Shown here in pieces: positions 15,931 through 24,475 of a stretch of 34,343 bases of DNA; the first letter of the stretch is position 1, and every line of letters starts with the position of its first letter. The notes beneath the pieces were generated by a model that was given only the letters and a program-made list of their open reading frames with translations, made no database searches and had not been told where the DNA came from. The DNA comes from Actinomycetes bacterium (GTDB taxonomy: Bacteria > Actinomycetota > Actinomycetes > Actinomycetales > Dermabacteraceae). The stretch covers positions 1 to 34,343 of the forward strand of contig JAEWEZ010000090.1 in NCBI GenBank assembly GCA_023389045.1, written 5' to 3'. The position numbers and the translations under genes are program-made.

Positions 15931-17388
15931 ATGTCACCGACGCCATCCGTGAGCTACTCCATCACCATCCGCCTTGAGTTCGCCGCGCAGTCCGCTGCGG
16001 TCAGCGATATCACCGGCTGCATCGAACGACACGGAGGCACGGTCACCGCACTGGACGTCTCCGCCTCCGGCACGGAACGCCTGCGCGCCGATATCACCGC
16101 GCTGACCGCCGGGCACGACCACGCTATGCAGGTGGTCGAGGCGCTGCGGGCGATCGACGGGGTGGAACTGGGGAAGGTATCCGACCGCACCTTCCTGGCT
16201 CACCTGGGCGGCAAACTCAAGATCGAATCAAAGGTGCCGATCCGCCACCGCGATGACCTCTCCATGGTGTACACCCCGGGTGTAGCCCGCGTGGTGCGCG
16301 CCATCGCCGATAACCCCGAGGACGCCCGCCGTCTGACCATCAAGCGCAACACGGTTGCGGTGGTGACCGACGGTTCCGCCATCCTGGGCCTGGGCGACCT
16401 GGGCCCCCTCGCGGCCATGCCGGTGATGGAAGGCAAGGCCGCGCTCTTCAAGCGTTTTGCCGACATTGACGCCTTCCCGATCTGCCTGGACGCGCACACC
16501 GTGGATGAGATTGTCGCGCACGTTAAAGCGATCGCCCCGGTCTTCGCCGGCATCAACCTGGAAGACATCTCGGCGCCGCGCTGCTTCGAAATCGAGGACC
16601 GCCTGCGCGCTGAACTGGACATCCCCGTCTTCCACGACGACCAGCATGGCACCGCGATCGTGGTGGTTGCCGCCCTGCGTAACGCCCTGCGCGTGGTCGA
16701 GAAGGACATCTCCACCGCCCGGATCGTGCTCTCCGGCGCGGGTGCTGCGGGCACCGCGATCCTGCGTCTGCTGCGGGCCGCGGGGGCGCGGAACATCACC
16801 GTCTGCGATATCGACGGGATTGTGCACGCGAACCGGCCCGGCCTGGTGGGCCGACTGCCGTGGATCGCCGAGGTGACCAACCGCGAAGGCATGACCGGAA
16901 CCCTCAAGGACGCTGTGGCCGGGGCGGATGTGTTTATCGGTGTGAGCGCCGGCAATATCCTCACCGCCGATGACGTGGCCACGATGGCGGACCGCTCGGT
17001 GGTCTTCGCGATGGCCAACCCCACCCCGGAGATCGACCCGGCCGAGGCCTCAAAGCATGCCGAGGTGGTCGCCACCGGCCGCAGCGACTTCGCCAACCAG
17101 ATCAACAATGTGCTCGCCTTCCCCGGCGTGTTCCGCGGCCTGCTCGATGCACGCGCCACACATGTAAGTGACCGGATGCTGCTCGCGGCTTCCGCTGCGC
17201 TGGCCGACGTGGTCACCGATGAGGAGCTCAACCCCACGTACATCATTCCGAGCGTCTTCAACGAGGGCGTGACGAAGGCCGTGGCCAATGCGGTGGAGCA
17301 GGTGGCGCGCGAGGAGCTCGGCACGGTGGACACCATCACCGGTGCCATGCCGGCGATCCATGCGGACGAGATTTTCCTGGAGGGCTGA
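15931..17388 (+). CDS. ACT-domain malic enzyme (NAD(P)-dependent)
   Basis: Oxidative decarboxylation of malate to pyruvate. The 485-residue product starts with an ACT-like regulatory domain (about 1-85: SYSITIRLEFAAQSAAVSDITGCIERHGG). The catalytic part follows, with SMVYTPGVARV, KRNTVAVVTDGSAILGLGDLGP, INLEDISAPRCFEIE, PVFHDDQHGTA and the nucleotide fold GAGAAGTAIL. The conserved acidic residues that bind the divalent metal (LEDI, DDQHGT) are intact. The ACT domain suggests control by a small metabolite, as in other actinobacterial malic enzymes. The start is the first ATG fitting the family N-terminus, directly after a -10-like box. Cofactor preference cannot be read here. Confidence 0.93.
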   Translation: MSPTPSVSYSITIRLEFAAQSAAVSDITGCIERHGGTVTALDVSASGTERLRADITALTAGHDHAMQVVEALRAIDGVELGKVSDRTFLAHLGGKLKIESKVPIRHRDDLSMVYTPGVARVVRAIADNPEDARRLTIKRNTVAVVTDGSAILGLGDLGPLAAMPVMEGKAALFKRFADIDAFPICLDAHTVDEIVAHVKAIAPVFAGINLEDISAPRCFEIEDRLRAELDIPVFHDDQHGTAIVVVAALRNALRVVEKDISTARIVLSGAGAAGTAILRLLRAAGARNITVCDIDGIVHANRPGLVGRLPWIAEVTNREGMTGTLKDAVAGADVFIGVSAGNILTADDVATMADRSVVFAMANPTPEIDPAEASKHAEVVATGRSDFANQINNVLAFPGVFRGLLDARATHVSDRMLLAASAALADVVTDEELNPTYIIPSVFNEGVTKAVANAVEQVAREELGTVDTITGAMPAIHADEIFLEG

Positions 17389-17423
17389 GGCCCGTCGTCG
17401 TCATGAAGGGCTGAGGCCCGTCG
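17381..17423 (+). repeat. 17-bp direct repeat spanning the malic-enzyme stop codon
   Basis: AGGGCTGAGGCCCGTCG occurs at 17381-17397, including the TGA stop, and identically at 17407-17423, a 26-bp period. It looks like a recent tandem duplication of the gene end. Confidence 0.65.
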
Positions 17424-17469
17424 GCTCTCACCACGGCTTTGACCTGCCGTGACGTCGCCGCAGACGCAA

Positions 17470-17515
17470 CCGTGCGGCCTGCCCCGGTTCTCCCGGGGCG
17501 GGCCGCACGGTTTTT
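17470..17515 (+). terminator. Rho-independent terminator of the malic-enzyme gene
   Basis: A long GC-rich stem (CCGTGCGGCC...GCCCCGG pairing with CCGGGGC...GGCCGCACGG) has one internal mismatch and a short loop, followed by TTTTT at 17511-17515. Confidence 0.92.
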
Positions 17516-17726
17516 AGCACTTTCGTACCGGTCCTTCCGGTGGAACCTGCCAGAAGGAACGAAGTTCAGTTCATTTGCTGTTTTCGCGGAAGTCACTTCT
17601 GTACCGTGTCCGCATGTTGTGTGGGTCACACCGATGATGGTTGTGAGCGCGCGGGGAGGACCGCTGCACTCCATGAGCTGACATCAAGCCCCGACCCGCA
17701 CCGTGTAGGACAGGAGGGGTCCGCCG
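17516..17726 (+). promoter_or_regulatory. Upstream region of the ABC importer operon
   Basis: About 210 bp separate the malic-enzyme terminator from the importer. A short hairpin ACCGG/CCGGT lies near 17526-17541. An imperfect palindrome GTGTGGGTCACAC at 17619-17631 is a possible operator. AGGAGGGG near 17711 is the ribosome-binding site of the next gene. No regulator gene is adjacent. Confidence 0.3.
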
Positions 17727-19397
17727 ATGACAGCAACACCATCGTTTTCGCGCCGCAGCGCCTTGCTCGCGGGGCTCGGCGTCAGCGCCGGTGCCGGCCT
17801 CGCCGGAGGCCTCACCTCATGCGCACCTGAATCCGCAACATCCTCGGGGGCGCCGCCGCTGCGGATTCACGCCAATGACGTGACCACCTACAACGCGAAC
17901 TTCAACCCGTTCTCGCCCACCGCGCTCTCCGGGGCAAACGGCATCATCTACGAGCCCTTGATGCTGACCACCTCGATCAATGCGGAAAACCCTGTGCCGT
18001 GGCTGGCTGAAAGCATCGAGTTCAGCGACGACGGCACGGCCGCCGATATTCAGGTGCGTCAGGGCGTGAAATGGACCGACGGGAAAGACCTCACCGTCGA
18101 GGACGTCGTCTACTCGCTCCTTCTACTGCGCGATGAGCCCGCCACCAATGGCGCCGCGCTTCCCGTCAAAGACGCCGAGATCACCGGTGAGAACACGGTG
18201 CGCGTCACCTTCAAAGCACCCTCCTTCGCCTTCGCGCCCACCCTGCGCGCCACCTACGTCGTTCCCAAACATATTTTTGAAACCATCGACGTGGTCGGCG
18301 ACACGATCGCCGAACCGGTGGGCTCCGGCCCCTACAAACTCGGGCGTTTCGGAGACCAGCTCTACACCTTCGTGAAAAACGAGGACCACTGGGCAGCCGA
18401 TGAGTTTGAAGTGCCCGAACTGTTCTGGCCCTCCTTCACCCCCGAAACCTTCAACACCGCCCTCCAGGCGGGAGAGATCGACTGGTCCGGCGGCTTCGTG
18501 GCCAATGTCGAGAAAGTCTTCATCAACCACGACCCCGAACACCGCGGCCATTTCTACCCCGGTCTCGGCGCCGTCAATCTCACCTTCAACCTCGAGCGGG
18601 AGAAGTGGCAAAACATCGAACTGCGCCGCGGGATCTCCCTGGCGATCGACCGCAAACTCATCGCCGATATCGCCATGTACGGGTATGTGCCACCGCCGCA
18701 CCCCACCGCCCTGCCCCGGCCCACCTTCGAGAAATACATCAGCGAGGAATACAAGGGCCTGGAATTCGTCTATGATCCCAAGGAAGCAGAATCCGTGCTG
18801 GACGCCGCCGGCTACCCGCGCGGCGCAGACGGTGTGCGAGTGGGAGCCGACGGGGAACCGCTCGACCTGGTGCTCGAGTTCCCCTCCACCTTCGTGGACT
18901 GGGTGACCGTCACCCAGATCATCGGCGAACAGCTGCGGGCAGTGGGCGTGAACCTCACCCCGCGCGGCGTCTCCCTCGAAGCATGGATCGAAAAACGCAA
19001 CTCCGGGAAATTCGACGTCACGCTTTCCATCGTCTCGGCCGGTTCCAGCCCGTGGTTCATGTACCGCTCGATGCTCTCCTCCCATCACCGCAGCGATGAC
19101 GGGAAAGTACTCGCCAACTTCCAGCGTTGGTACGACGACGAAACCGACGAGTACCTGGCCCGATACACCTCCACGGACGATAAAGCCGTGCAGCAGGAGT
19201 GCATCGACGGCCTCGAAAAGATCATGGTCGAGAAAATGCCGACCCTGCCCGTCGTGGTCGCCCCCAACTGGTTCAACTACTGCACGACCTATTGGACCGG
19301 TTTCCCCACCGAAGAAAATCCGTACGCACTGGGCGCCCCTTACAGCTCCCTCGACAGGGTTCTGGTGCTGCGCAACCTCACCCGCAGCACCGACTAA
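17727..19397 (+). CDS. Peptide/nickel-type ABC transporter substrate-binding lipoprotein
   Basis: A family 5 extracellular solute-binding protein of 556 residues. The N-terminus has twin arginines (SFSRRSALLAG), a hydrophobic stretch and the lipobox LTSC with Cys32. It is therefore probably exported by Tat and lipid-anchored on the outer face of the membrane. Family features include SPTALSGANGIIYEPLM, LRQ-like VRQGVKWTDGKDLTVEDVVYS, and GSGPYKL. It captures the substrate (oligopeptide, dipeptide, sugar oligomer or nickel) and delivers it to the permeases encoded downstream. The ligand cannot be told from sequence. AGGAGGGG precedes the ATG. First gene of a four-gene operon. Confidence 0.93.
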   Translation: MTATPSFSRRSALLAGLGVSAGAGLAGGLTSCAPESATSSGAPPLRIHANDVTTYNANFNPFSPTALSGANGIIYEPLMLTTSINAENPVPWLAESIEFSDDGTAADIQVRQGVKWTDGKDLTVEDVVYSLLLLRDEPATNGAALPVKDAEITGENTVRVTFKAPSFAFAPTLRATYVVPKHIFETIDVVGDTIAEPVGSGPYKLGRFGDQLYTFVKNEDHWAADEFEVPELFWPSFTPETFNTALQAGEIDWSGGFVANVEKVFINHDPEHRGHFYPGLGAVNLTFNLEREKWQNIELRRGISLAIDRKLIADIAMYGYVPPPHPTALPRPTFEKYISEEYKGLEFVYDPKEAESVLDAAGYPRGADGVRVGADGEPLDLVLEFPSTFVDWVTVTQIIGEQLRAVGVNLTPRGVSLEAWIEKRNSGKFDVTLSIVSAGSSPWFMYRSMLSSHHRSDDGKVLANFQRWYDDETDEYLARYTSTDDKAVQQECIDGLEKIMVEKMPTLPVVVAPNWFNYCTTYWTGFPTEENPYALGAPYSSLDRVLVLRNLTRSTD

Positions 19398-19427
19398 CCC
19401 CGTCTGACACATCGGAAGGAGGCCGCC

Positions 19428-20405
19428 ATGAAGTATTTACTGCGCAAACTCGCTCTCTACCTCTTTATTGCCTGGGCCGCGTTGACCCTGAACTTCCTCA
19501 TCCCGCGGATGATGCCGGGCGATCCGGTGGCGATTCTGCTGGAGGGATCGCAGGGCACCATCGACCCCGCCGCCAAGGAAGCCATCGCCGAGGCCTATGG
19601 CCTGACCGATGATCCGCTTCCCGTGCAATACATCGACTACCTCAAGAGCCTGTTCACCGGTGATTTGGGGATCTCGCTCAGCCAGTACCCGGTGCCGGTC
19701 AGTGAAGTGATCGGGCAATCCCTGCCCTGGACCATCGGCCTGGTGGGTGTCGCAACCATTGTCAGCTTCCTGCTGGGCACGGGTCTGGGCGTGATCCTGG
19801 CCTTCCGCCGCGGCACCTGGAGCGATCACACCCTGCCCGCGCTGACCTTCCTCAATGCGATCCCGTACTTCTGGATGGCTCTGCTGCTGGTGCTCGTCCT
19901 CTCGGTGAACTGGGGGATTTTCCCGAACGCCGGTGGATATAACCGCATTCTGTTCCCCGAGTTCAGCGCCGTTTTCATCGGATCGGTGATCTATCACGCG
20001 CTACTGCCGGCCATCACCATCGTGCTCGCGTCCTTCGCCGGCTGGGTGCTCTCGATGCGCAATATGACGGTCACCGTGCTGGGTGAGGACTACGTGACGA
20101 TGGCGGAGGCTAAAGGCCTTCCGCGGCGGATGGTCCTGATGAACTATGCGGCGCGTAACGCGATCCTCCCGTCGATCACCGGTTTTGCTCTATCCCTCGG
20201 CGCCGTGGTGGGCGGTTCCATGCTCACCGAGGTGATCTTTAACTATCCCGGGGTGGGGTACTCCCTCTTCCGGGCCGTGCAAGCCCAGGACTTCCCGCTC
20301 ATGCAGGGAATGTTCCTGATCATCTCGATGGCGGTGATTGTGGCGAACCTGCTGGCTGATGCGGCCTACGTCGTCCTGGACCCGCGTACTCGACAGGGGG
20401 CTTGA
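19428..20405 (+). CDS. ABC transporter permease, DppB/OppB type
   Basis: A 325-residue inner-membrane permease with about six membrane helices. The N-terminal LRKLALYLFIAWAALTLNFLIPRMMPGDP matches DppB/OppB. The cytoplasmic coupling loop (EAA motif) is MAEAKGLPRRMVLMNYAARNAILP. It pairs with the permease half of the next gene. GGAAGGAGG precedes the ATG, and the gene follows the binding protein by 30 bp. Confidence 0.94.
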   Translation: MKYLLRKLALYLFIAWAALTLNFLIPRMMPGDPVAILLEGSQGTIDPAAKEAIAEAYGLTDDPLPVQYIDYLKSLFTGDLGISLSQYPVPVSEVIGQSLPWTIGLVGVATIVSFLLGTGLGVILAFRRGTWSDHTLPALTFLNAIPYFWMALLLVLVLSVNWGIFPNAGGYNRILFPEFSAVFIGSVIYHALLPAITIVLASFAGWVLSMRNMTVTVLGEDYVTMAEAKGLPRRMVLMNYAARNAILPSITGFALSLGAVVGGSMLTEVIFNYPGVGYSLFRAVQAQDFPLMQGMFLIISMAVIVANLLADAAYVVLDPRTRQGA

Positions 20406-20408
20406 GCC

Positions 20409-22325
20409 ATGAGCATCTCCTTCCTGATTCCTCAGTCCGGCAAAGTGCGAGTGGGGCTCGCGATCGTTGCCCTGTTTGTTCTGATCGCGATTTTCGGCCC
20501 GATGGTGGCGCGCTTCGACCCGCAAACCACCAGCTATGACCTGCTGGAAGCGCCCTCGGCAAAGCACTGGATGGGAACCACCCAGAGTGGGCAGGACGTC
20601 TTCTCCCAGTTTGTGCATGGGGCGCGGGTTTCGCTCCTGGTTGGTCTGGTGGCCGGGGTTGTCTCCCAGGTGCTGTCGGTGCTGATCGGTCTGCTCGGCG
20701 GGTATCTGCGCGGATGGGCCGACGACCTGCTGTACATCCTCACCGCCGTCTTCCTGGTGATTCCCGGGATGCCGCTGCTGATCGTGCTGACCGGTTACCT
20801 GCCTTCGCGTGGCCTGTTTGCGATCGCCTTCGTCATTGCGATCACCTCCTGGGCGGGTGCCGCCCGTGTGATCCGCGCGCAAACCATGTCGCTGCGTAAC
20901 CGTGAGTTCGTGGTGGCCGCCCGAGCGACGGGGGAGAGCCGCTGGCGAATCATGCTCTTCGAGGTGCTGCCCAATCAGCTGCCGCTGGTCGCCTCCGGGT
21001 TCTTGTTCTCCGTGATCGGCGGCATCCTCTCCGAGGCGGGGCTTTCCTTCCTCGGACTGGGGTCGCTGACCACGGTCAGCTGGGGCTCGATGCTCTACTT
21101 CGCGCAGGCCGGTCAGGCGCTTCTGGTGGGTGCCTGGTGGTGGTTCGTTCCGCCGGGCCTTGCCATCGCGGTGATTGGTGCGGGCTTGGCACTGATCAAC
21201 TTCGGTATCGACGAGCATGCCAATCCGCGACTGCGCACCGGTAAGGCGCGTCGTCGAGCCGCCCGCGGAAGCCTTGCGGCGGGAGCCGATGCCGTGACCG
21301 CGCAGGCGCAGGCCGGTGGCGGTACCGTGCACGCGGCTGCTGACGCGGCGGTGCTGAAAGGTTCCGACGGGGTGATGGGAGCCGACGGATCGGTCGGAAC
21401 CGATGATGCCGACGGGGCTCATGGTGCCGACGGGACAGCCGGCACGCCAGCGGAGGGTTCTGCCGAACACAGCCTGGACGCGCCAGCGCAGATCCGCTCG
21501 ACCGCCGTGGAGAGTGACCCGGTCATTTCGGTGCGTTCCCTGAGCGTGGACTATCCCACCGATCACGGCACGGTCCACGCCGTGCAGGATGTGTCGCTGA
21601 CCCTGCACCGCGGGGAAATCCTGGGTCTCGCCGGTGAATCCGGATCCGGAAAATCCACCCTGACCACAGCGATCACCCGTCTGCTGCGACCCCCGGCCCA
21701 GGTGGTCGGCGGTGAGGTCACCTACCACACGCGAGACGGGCGCGAGATCGACCTGCTCTCTCTGGAGGACCGCGAACTGCGGGCCCTGCGCTGGAGTGAA
21801 ATCGCGGTGGTCTTCCAAAGCGCCATGAATGCGCTGAACCCGGTCACCTCGATTCATGAACAGTTCGATGACGTGCTGCGGGTGCATCGCCCGCAGATGA
21901 GCCCGAGCGAACGCACCGAGCTTGCCAAGGAGCATCTGCGCCGGGTGGGGATCGACCCCGAGCGGATCCACGCCTATCCGCATGAGCTCTCCGGCGGGAT
22001 GAAACAGCGCGTGGCGATCGCTATCGCGCTGGTTCTGGAGCCCGACGTGATCTTCATGGATGAGCCGACGACGGCACTGGATCTGCTGGTGCAGCGCGAT
22101 GTGATCGACCAGATTGTGGCGCTGCGTGAGCAGTACGGTTTCGCGATTGTGTTCACCACGCATGATCTGGCGCTTCTGCTGGAGATTTCCGATTCGATCG
22201 CGGTGATGCGCCGCGGCCGTCTCGTGGAGTACGGGCCGTCGCTGCAGGTGTGGCGCGATGCCCGCCACCCGTACACCCGCCACCTGCTGACCGCACTGGC
22301 CGATCTGGGGAGTCTTGCGGCATGA
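20409..22325 (+). CDS. Fused ABC permease (DppC type) and ATPase (DppD type)
   Basis: A 638-residue protein joining two subunits that are usually separate. Residues 1 to about 270 form a DppC-type permease (MGTTQSGQDVFSQFVHGAR; EAA loop FVVAARATGESRWRIMLFEVLPNQL). Residues about 270-368 are a low-complexity linker rich in Ala, Gly and Asp with GADG repeats. Residues about 369-638 form the ATPase, with Walker A GESGSGKST (about 409), signature LSGGMKQR and Walker B VIFMDEP, ending in an Opp/Dpp C-terminal region. The frame is continuous, so the fusion is real rather than two overlapping genes. It starts 3 bp after the dppB-like stop. The fusion fixes one permease and one ATPase in the same chain. 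Confidence 0.92.
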   Translation: MSISFLIPQSGKVRVGLAIVALFVLIAIFGPMVARFDPQTTSYDLLEAPSAKHWMGTTQSGQDVFSQFVHGARVSLLVGLVAGVVSQVLSVLIGLLGGYLRGWADDLLYILTAVFLVIPGMPLLIVLTGYLPSRGLFAIAFVIAITSWAGAARVIRAQTMSLRNREFVVAARATGESRWRIMLFEVLPNQLPLVASGFLFSVIGGILSEAGLSFLGLGSLTTVSWGSMLYFAQAGQALLVGAWWWFVPPGLAIAVIGAGLALINFGIDEHANPRLRTGKARRRAARGSLAAGADAVTAQAQAGGGTVHAAADAAVLKGSDGVMGADGSVGTDDADGAHGADGTAGTPAEGSAEHSLDAPAQIRSTAVESDPVISVRSLSVDYPTDHGTVHAVQDVSLTLHRGEILGLAGESGSGKSTLTTAITRLLRPPAQVVGGEVTYHTRDGREIDLLSLEDRELRALRWSEIAVVFQSAMNALNPVTSIHEQFDDVLRVHRPQMSPSERTELAKEHLRRVGIDPERIHAYPHELSGGMKQRVAIAIALVLEPDVIFMDEPTTALDLLVQRDVIDQIVALREQYGFAIVFTTHDLALLLEISDSIAVMRRGRLVEYGPSLQVWRDARHPYTRHLLTALADLGSLAA

Positions 22326-23194
22326 GCACTGTGAATGCGTCTGTTCCGCCCACGGGTGCCCTGTTCGAGGGAGCCGAGGTGGTCCTGGAGGGCCGCCGCA
22401 TCGTGAAGGAGTTCTCCCTCGGAGGCCGCAGCGTGCCCTGGGGTTCACGCCGCACGATGCGTGCGGTCGATGAGGTGGATGTGGAGCTGCGCCGCGGCAT
22501 GGTCACGGCCCTGGTGGGTCAGTCCGGCTCGGGGAAGTCCACCCTCGGCAGGATTCTTGCGCAGCTCATCCCCCAAACCAGTGGCGCGATTGTGCTGGAG
22601 GGGCGGACGGTGAAGGCCCGGGGCGGCCGAGAGTTCCGCGAATACACCGGGGATGTGCAGCTCACCCTGCAAGACCCCTTTGCCTCGCTGAACCCTTTGC
22701 GCCGCATCAGCTACACCCTGGGGCGTGCCGTGCGAATCCACCAGCAGGTGTCGGGGAACGACGAGGTGCGTTCGCGCTGTACGCAGTTGCTGGCTCGCGT
22801 GGGTTTGGAACCCGCTGAGCACTACCTGGATCGTTTCCCGCATGAGCTATCCGGTGGTGAACGGCAGCGTGTGTCTTTTGCGCGTGCCCTCGCCGCTGGC
22901 CCGAAGGTTCTGCTGGCCGATGAACCGGTGTCGATGCTCGACACCTCGATCCGCAAGGAAATGCTGGATCTGATCGATGCGCTGCGTCGCGATGAACAGC
23001 TTGCGGTGTTGTACATCACGCACGACCTCGGCAGTGCTCGCCGCTACAGCGATGAGGTGCTGGTTATGCATGAGGGGCGCGTGGTGGAACGCGGGCTGAG
23101 CGCTCAGGTGATCGACGATCCGCAGGACGACTACACCAAGCGACTGCTTGCCGCCGCCCCCGATCCGAGGCGTCGCGCGGATGCGCGCTCGTAG
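22322..23194 (+). CDS. ABC transporter ATP-binding protein, DppF/OppF type
   Basis: A 290-residue ATPase. Walker A is GQSGSGKST (about residue 65), the Q-loop region QDPFASLNP, the signature LSGGERQR (about 176), Walker B VLLADEP (about 196) and the switch histidine in YITHD. It pairs with the ATPase half of the fusion protein. ATG 22322 overlaps the preceding stop (ATGA), so translation is coupled. It ends the importer operon. Confidence 0.94.
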   Translation: MSTVNASVPPTGALFEGAEVVLEGRRIVKEFSLGGRSVPWGSRRTMRAVDEVDVELRRGMVTALVGQSGSGKSTLGRILAQLIPQTSGAIVLEGRTVKARGGREFREYTGDVQLTLQDPFASLNPLRRISYTLGRAVRIHQQVSGNDEVRSRCTQLLARVGLEPAEHYLDRFPHELSGGERQRVSFARALAAGPKVLLADEPVSMLDTSIRKEMLDLIDALRRDEQLAVLYITHDLGSARRYSDEVLVMHEGRVVERGLSAQVIDDPQDDYTKRLLAAAPDPRRRADARS

Positions 23195-23234
23195 ACGCTG
23201 CGCTGATGCACGCTCGCAGACACTGCGCTGATAC
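23186..23234 (+). repeat. 25-bp tandem duplication spanning the stop codon of the DppF-type gene
   Basis: CGCTCGTAGACGCTGCGCTGAT (from 23186) includes the TAG stop and is repeated from 23211 as CGCTCGCAGACACTGCGCTGAT. About 21 of 24 positions are identical. Confidence 0.6.
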
Positions 23235-23257
23235 GCGGTGATCGGGCTCGGGGTCGG

Positions 23258-23737
23258 TTAGGCCTGGGGCTCGTCCTGCGCGTACTCGAGGTATTCCTCG
23301 TCCTCGACGTTGTCTTCCATCTGCTGAGCGATGAGGCGTCGCTCGTACCACCAGCAGCCGAGCCCCAGCACGATGCCACCGAGATCGGCCACCAGATCCC
23401 AGGGATCGGCAGAGCGGTTGGGGAGCAGCGTGTGCAGCAGCTCGATGAGGCCGGCGTGGACGGCGGCGAGAATCACCACCCACCCCATGGGGAAGCGCTT
23501 CAGGGGAGCGAGGAGCCTGCCGATCGCCCACACGGTGAGGGCGAAAATCGCCACGTGCACCACCTTGTCGAGCCCGGGGATACTCACCCCGGGGGTGGCT
23601 GAGGGCACCTTGGGCAGGTAAAAGGCGATATTGGCCAGGAGTGCGATGACCGCGATGCCCAGGCGCAGCGGCAGCGAGGCACCGATGCGGTACAGCTGGT
23701 CCATTACCTGGGCGGGCAGGGCTGCCAGGGAGTTCAT
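23258..23737 (-). CDS. VanZ-like membrane protein
   Basis: A 159-residue protein with four predicted membrane segments: LPLRLGIAVIALLANIAFYLP, VVHVAIFALTVWAIGRLLAPL, MGWVVILAAVHAGLIELLHTLL, then DLVADLGGIVLGLGCWWY. The segment HAGLIELLHTLLPNRSADPWDLVADLGGI resembles the VanZ-family core, which also has conserved acidic residues between helices. The C-terminus is acidic and soluble (EDNVEDEEYLEYAQDEP). VanZ of Enterococcus gives low-level teicoplanin resistance, but the role of most family members is unknown. GAGGTG precedes ATG 23737. Confidence 0.8.
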   Translation of the reverse strand: MNSLAALPAQVMDQLYRIGASLPLRLGIAVIALLANIAFYLPKVPSATPGVSIPGLDKVVHVAIFALTVWAIGRLLAPLKRFPMGWVVILAAVHAGLIELLHTLLPNRSADPWDLVADLGGIVLGLGCWWYERRLIAQQMEDNVEDEEYLEYAQDEPQA

Positions 23738-23918
23738 GGGCACCTCACGGTTCGGCTGGACGCAGGGGTGAATGTAGTCCGACGCTACCGCTGCGGAACA
23801 GCCTGCGAGGGGAGGCGCCGGTGATATCGGTGTGTCCCGGTTAGGGGAGGGGTTCCCTGCGGAGCCCTGGGCAGAACGGTTAGGCTTCGGGCACGCCCGC
23901 ATCGACCCAGGAGGACCC

Positions 23919-24356
23919 GTGGCCCGCACCGCACGCGCGCAGTTCCGCAGCCAGATCTCACCGATGATCTGTGCATCCGAGATGAGCACGCCGTCGGATC
24001 CCTCGCGCCTGGACCCCTACCGCGAGGATCCCGGAGCGTCCCCGACCTCGACTGCGGTGCTGGATCGGCAGAAGCAGGAGCAGGAAGAGCGCACCGATGA
24101 CGGCGATCATGACCGCTTCGCGCATTACGTGCGCAAGGACAAGATCGCGCAGGCAGCGCTGTCGAACTCGCCGGTGATCGCCCTGTGCGGGAAGGTCTGG
24201 GTGCCGGGGCGTGACCCCAAGAAGTACCCCGTCTGCCCCCAGTGCAAGGAGATTTACGACGGGATCCGTGACCCGCAGGACGGGGACGGCGGCGACGGTA
24301 AAGGTGGCTCCGGCGGCCGCGGTTTCTTGGGTGGCCTCTTCGGCGGGCGACGCTGA
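23919..24356 (+). CDS. DUF3039 family protein
   Basis: A small actinobacterial protein of unknown function. The family core is clear: DHDRFAHYVRKDKI, VIALCGKVWVPGRDPKKYPVCPQCKEIYDGI. The cysteines (CGK...CPQC) suggest a zinc-binding knuckle. A Gly-rich C-terminal tail follows. GTG 23919 is chosen because AGGAGGA lies just upstream and a TAGGCT -10 box lies at 23881-23886. ATG 23982 (MSTPSD) resembles the usual family start but lacks a ribosome-binding site; it would give 124 instead of 145 residues. The TGA stop sits in the loop of a perfect hairpin CGACGC-TGA-GCGTCG (24348-24362). Confidence 0.85.
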   Translation: MARTARAQFRSQISPMICASEMSTPSDPSRLDPYREDPGASPTSTAVLDRQKQEQEERTDDGDHDRFAHYVRKDKIAQAALSNSPVIALCGKVWVPGRDPKKYPVCPQCKEIYDGIRDPQDGDGGDGKGGSGGRGFLGGLFGGRR

Positions 24357-24475
24357 GCGTCGGCAAATGCGCTGATCAGTCGGTGAGGCCTGCGCGCTGA
24401 AACCGGGCCTGTCGAGGTCATCACACCGCCGGTGGCTCTTGTTTGTCGCACCGCGGCGGTACGGTGGATCGCGCT

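Noticed and set aside
20190..22448. 752-codon minus-strand frame opposite the ABC importer
   Set aside because: It is antisense to well-supported permease and ATPase genes and encodes a His/Gln/Arg-rich low-complexity product without family motifs.
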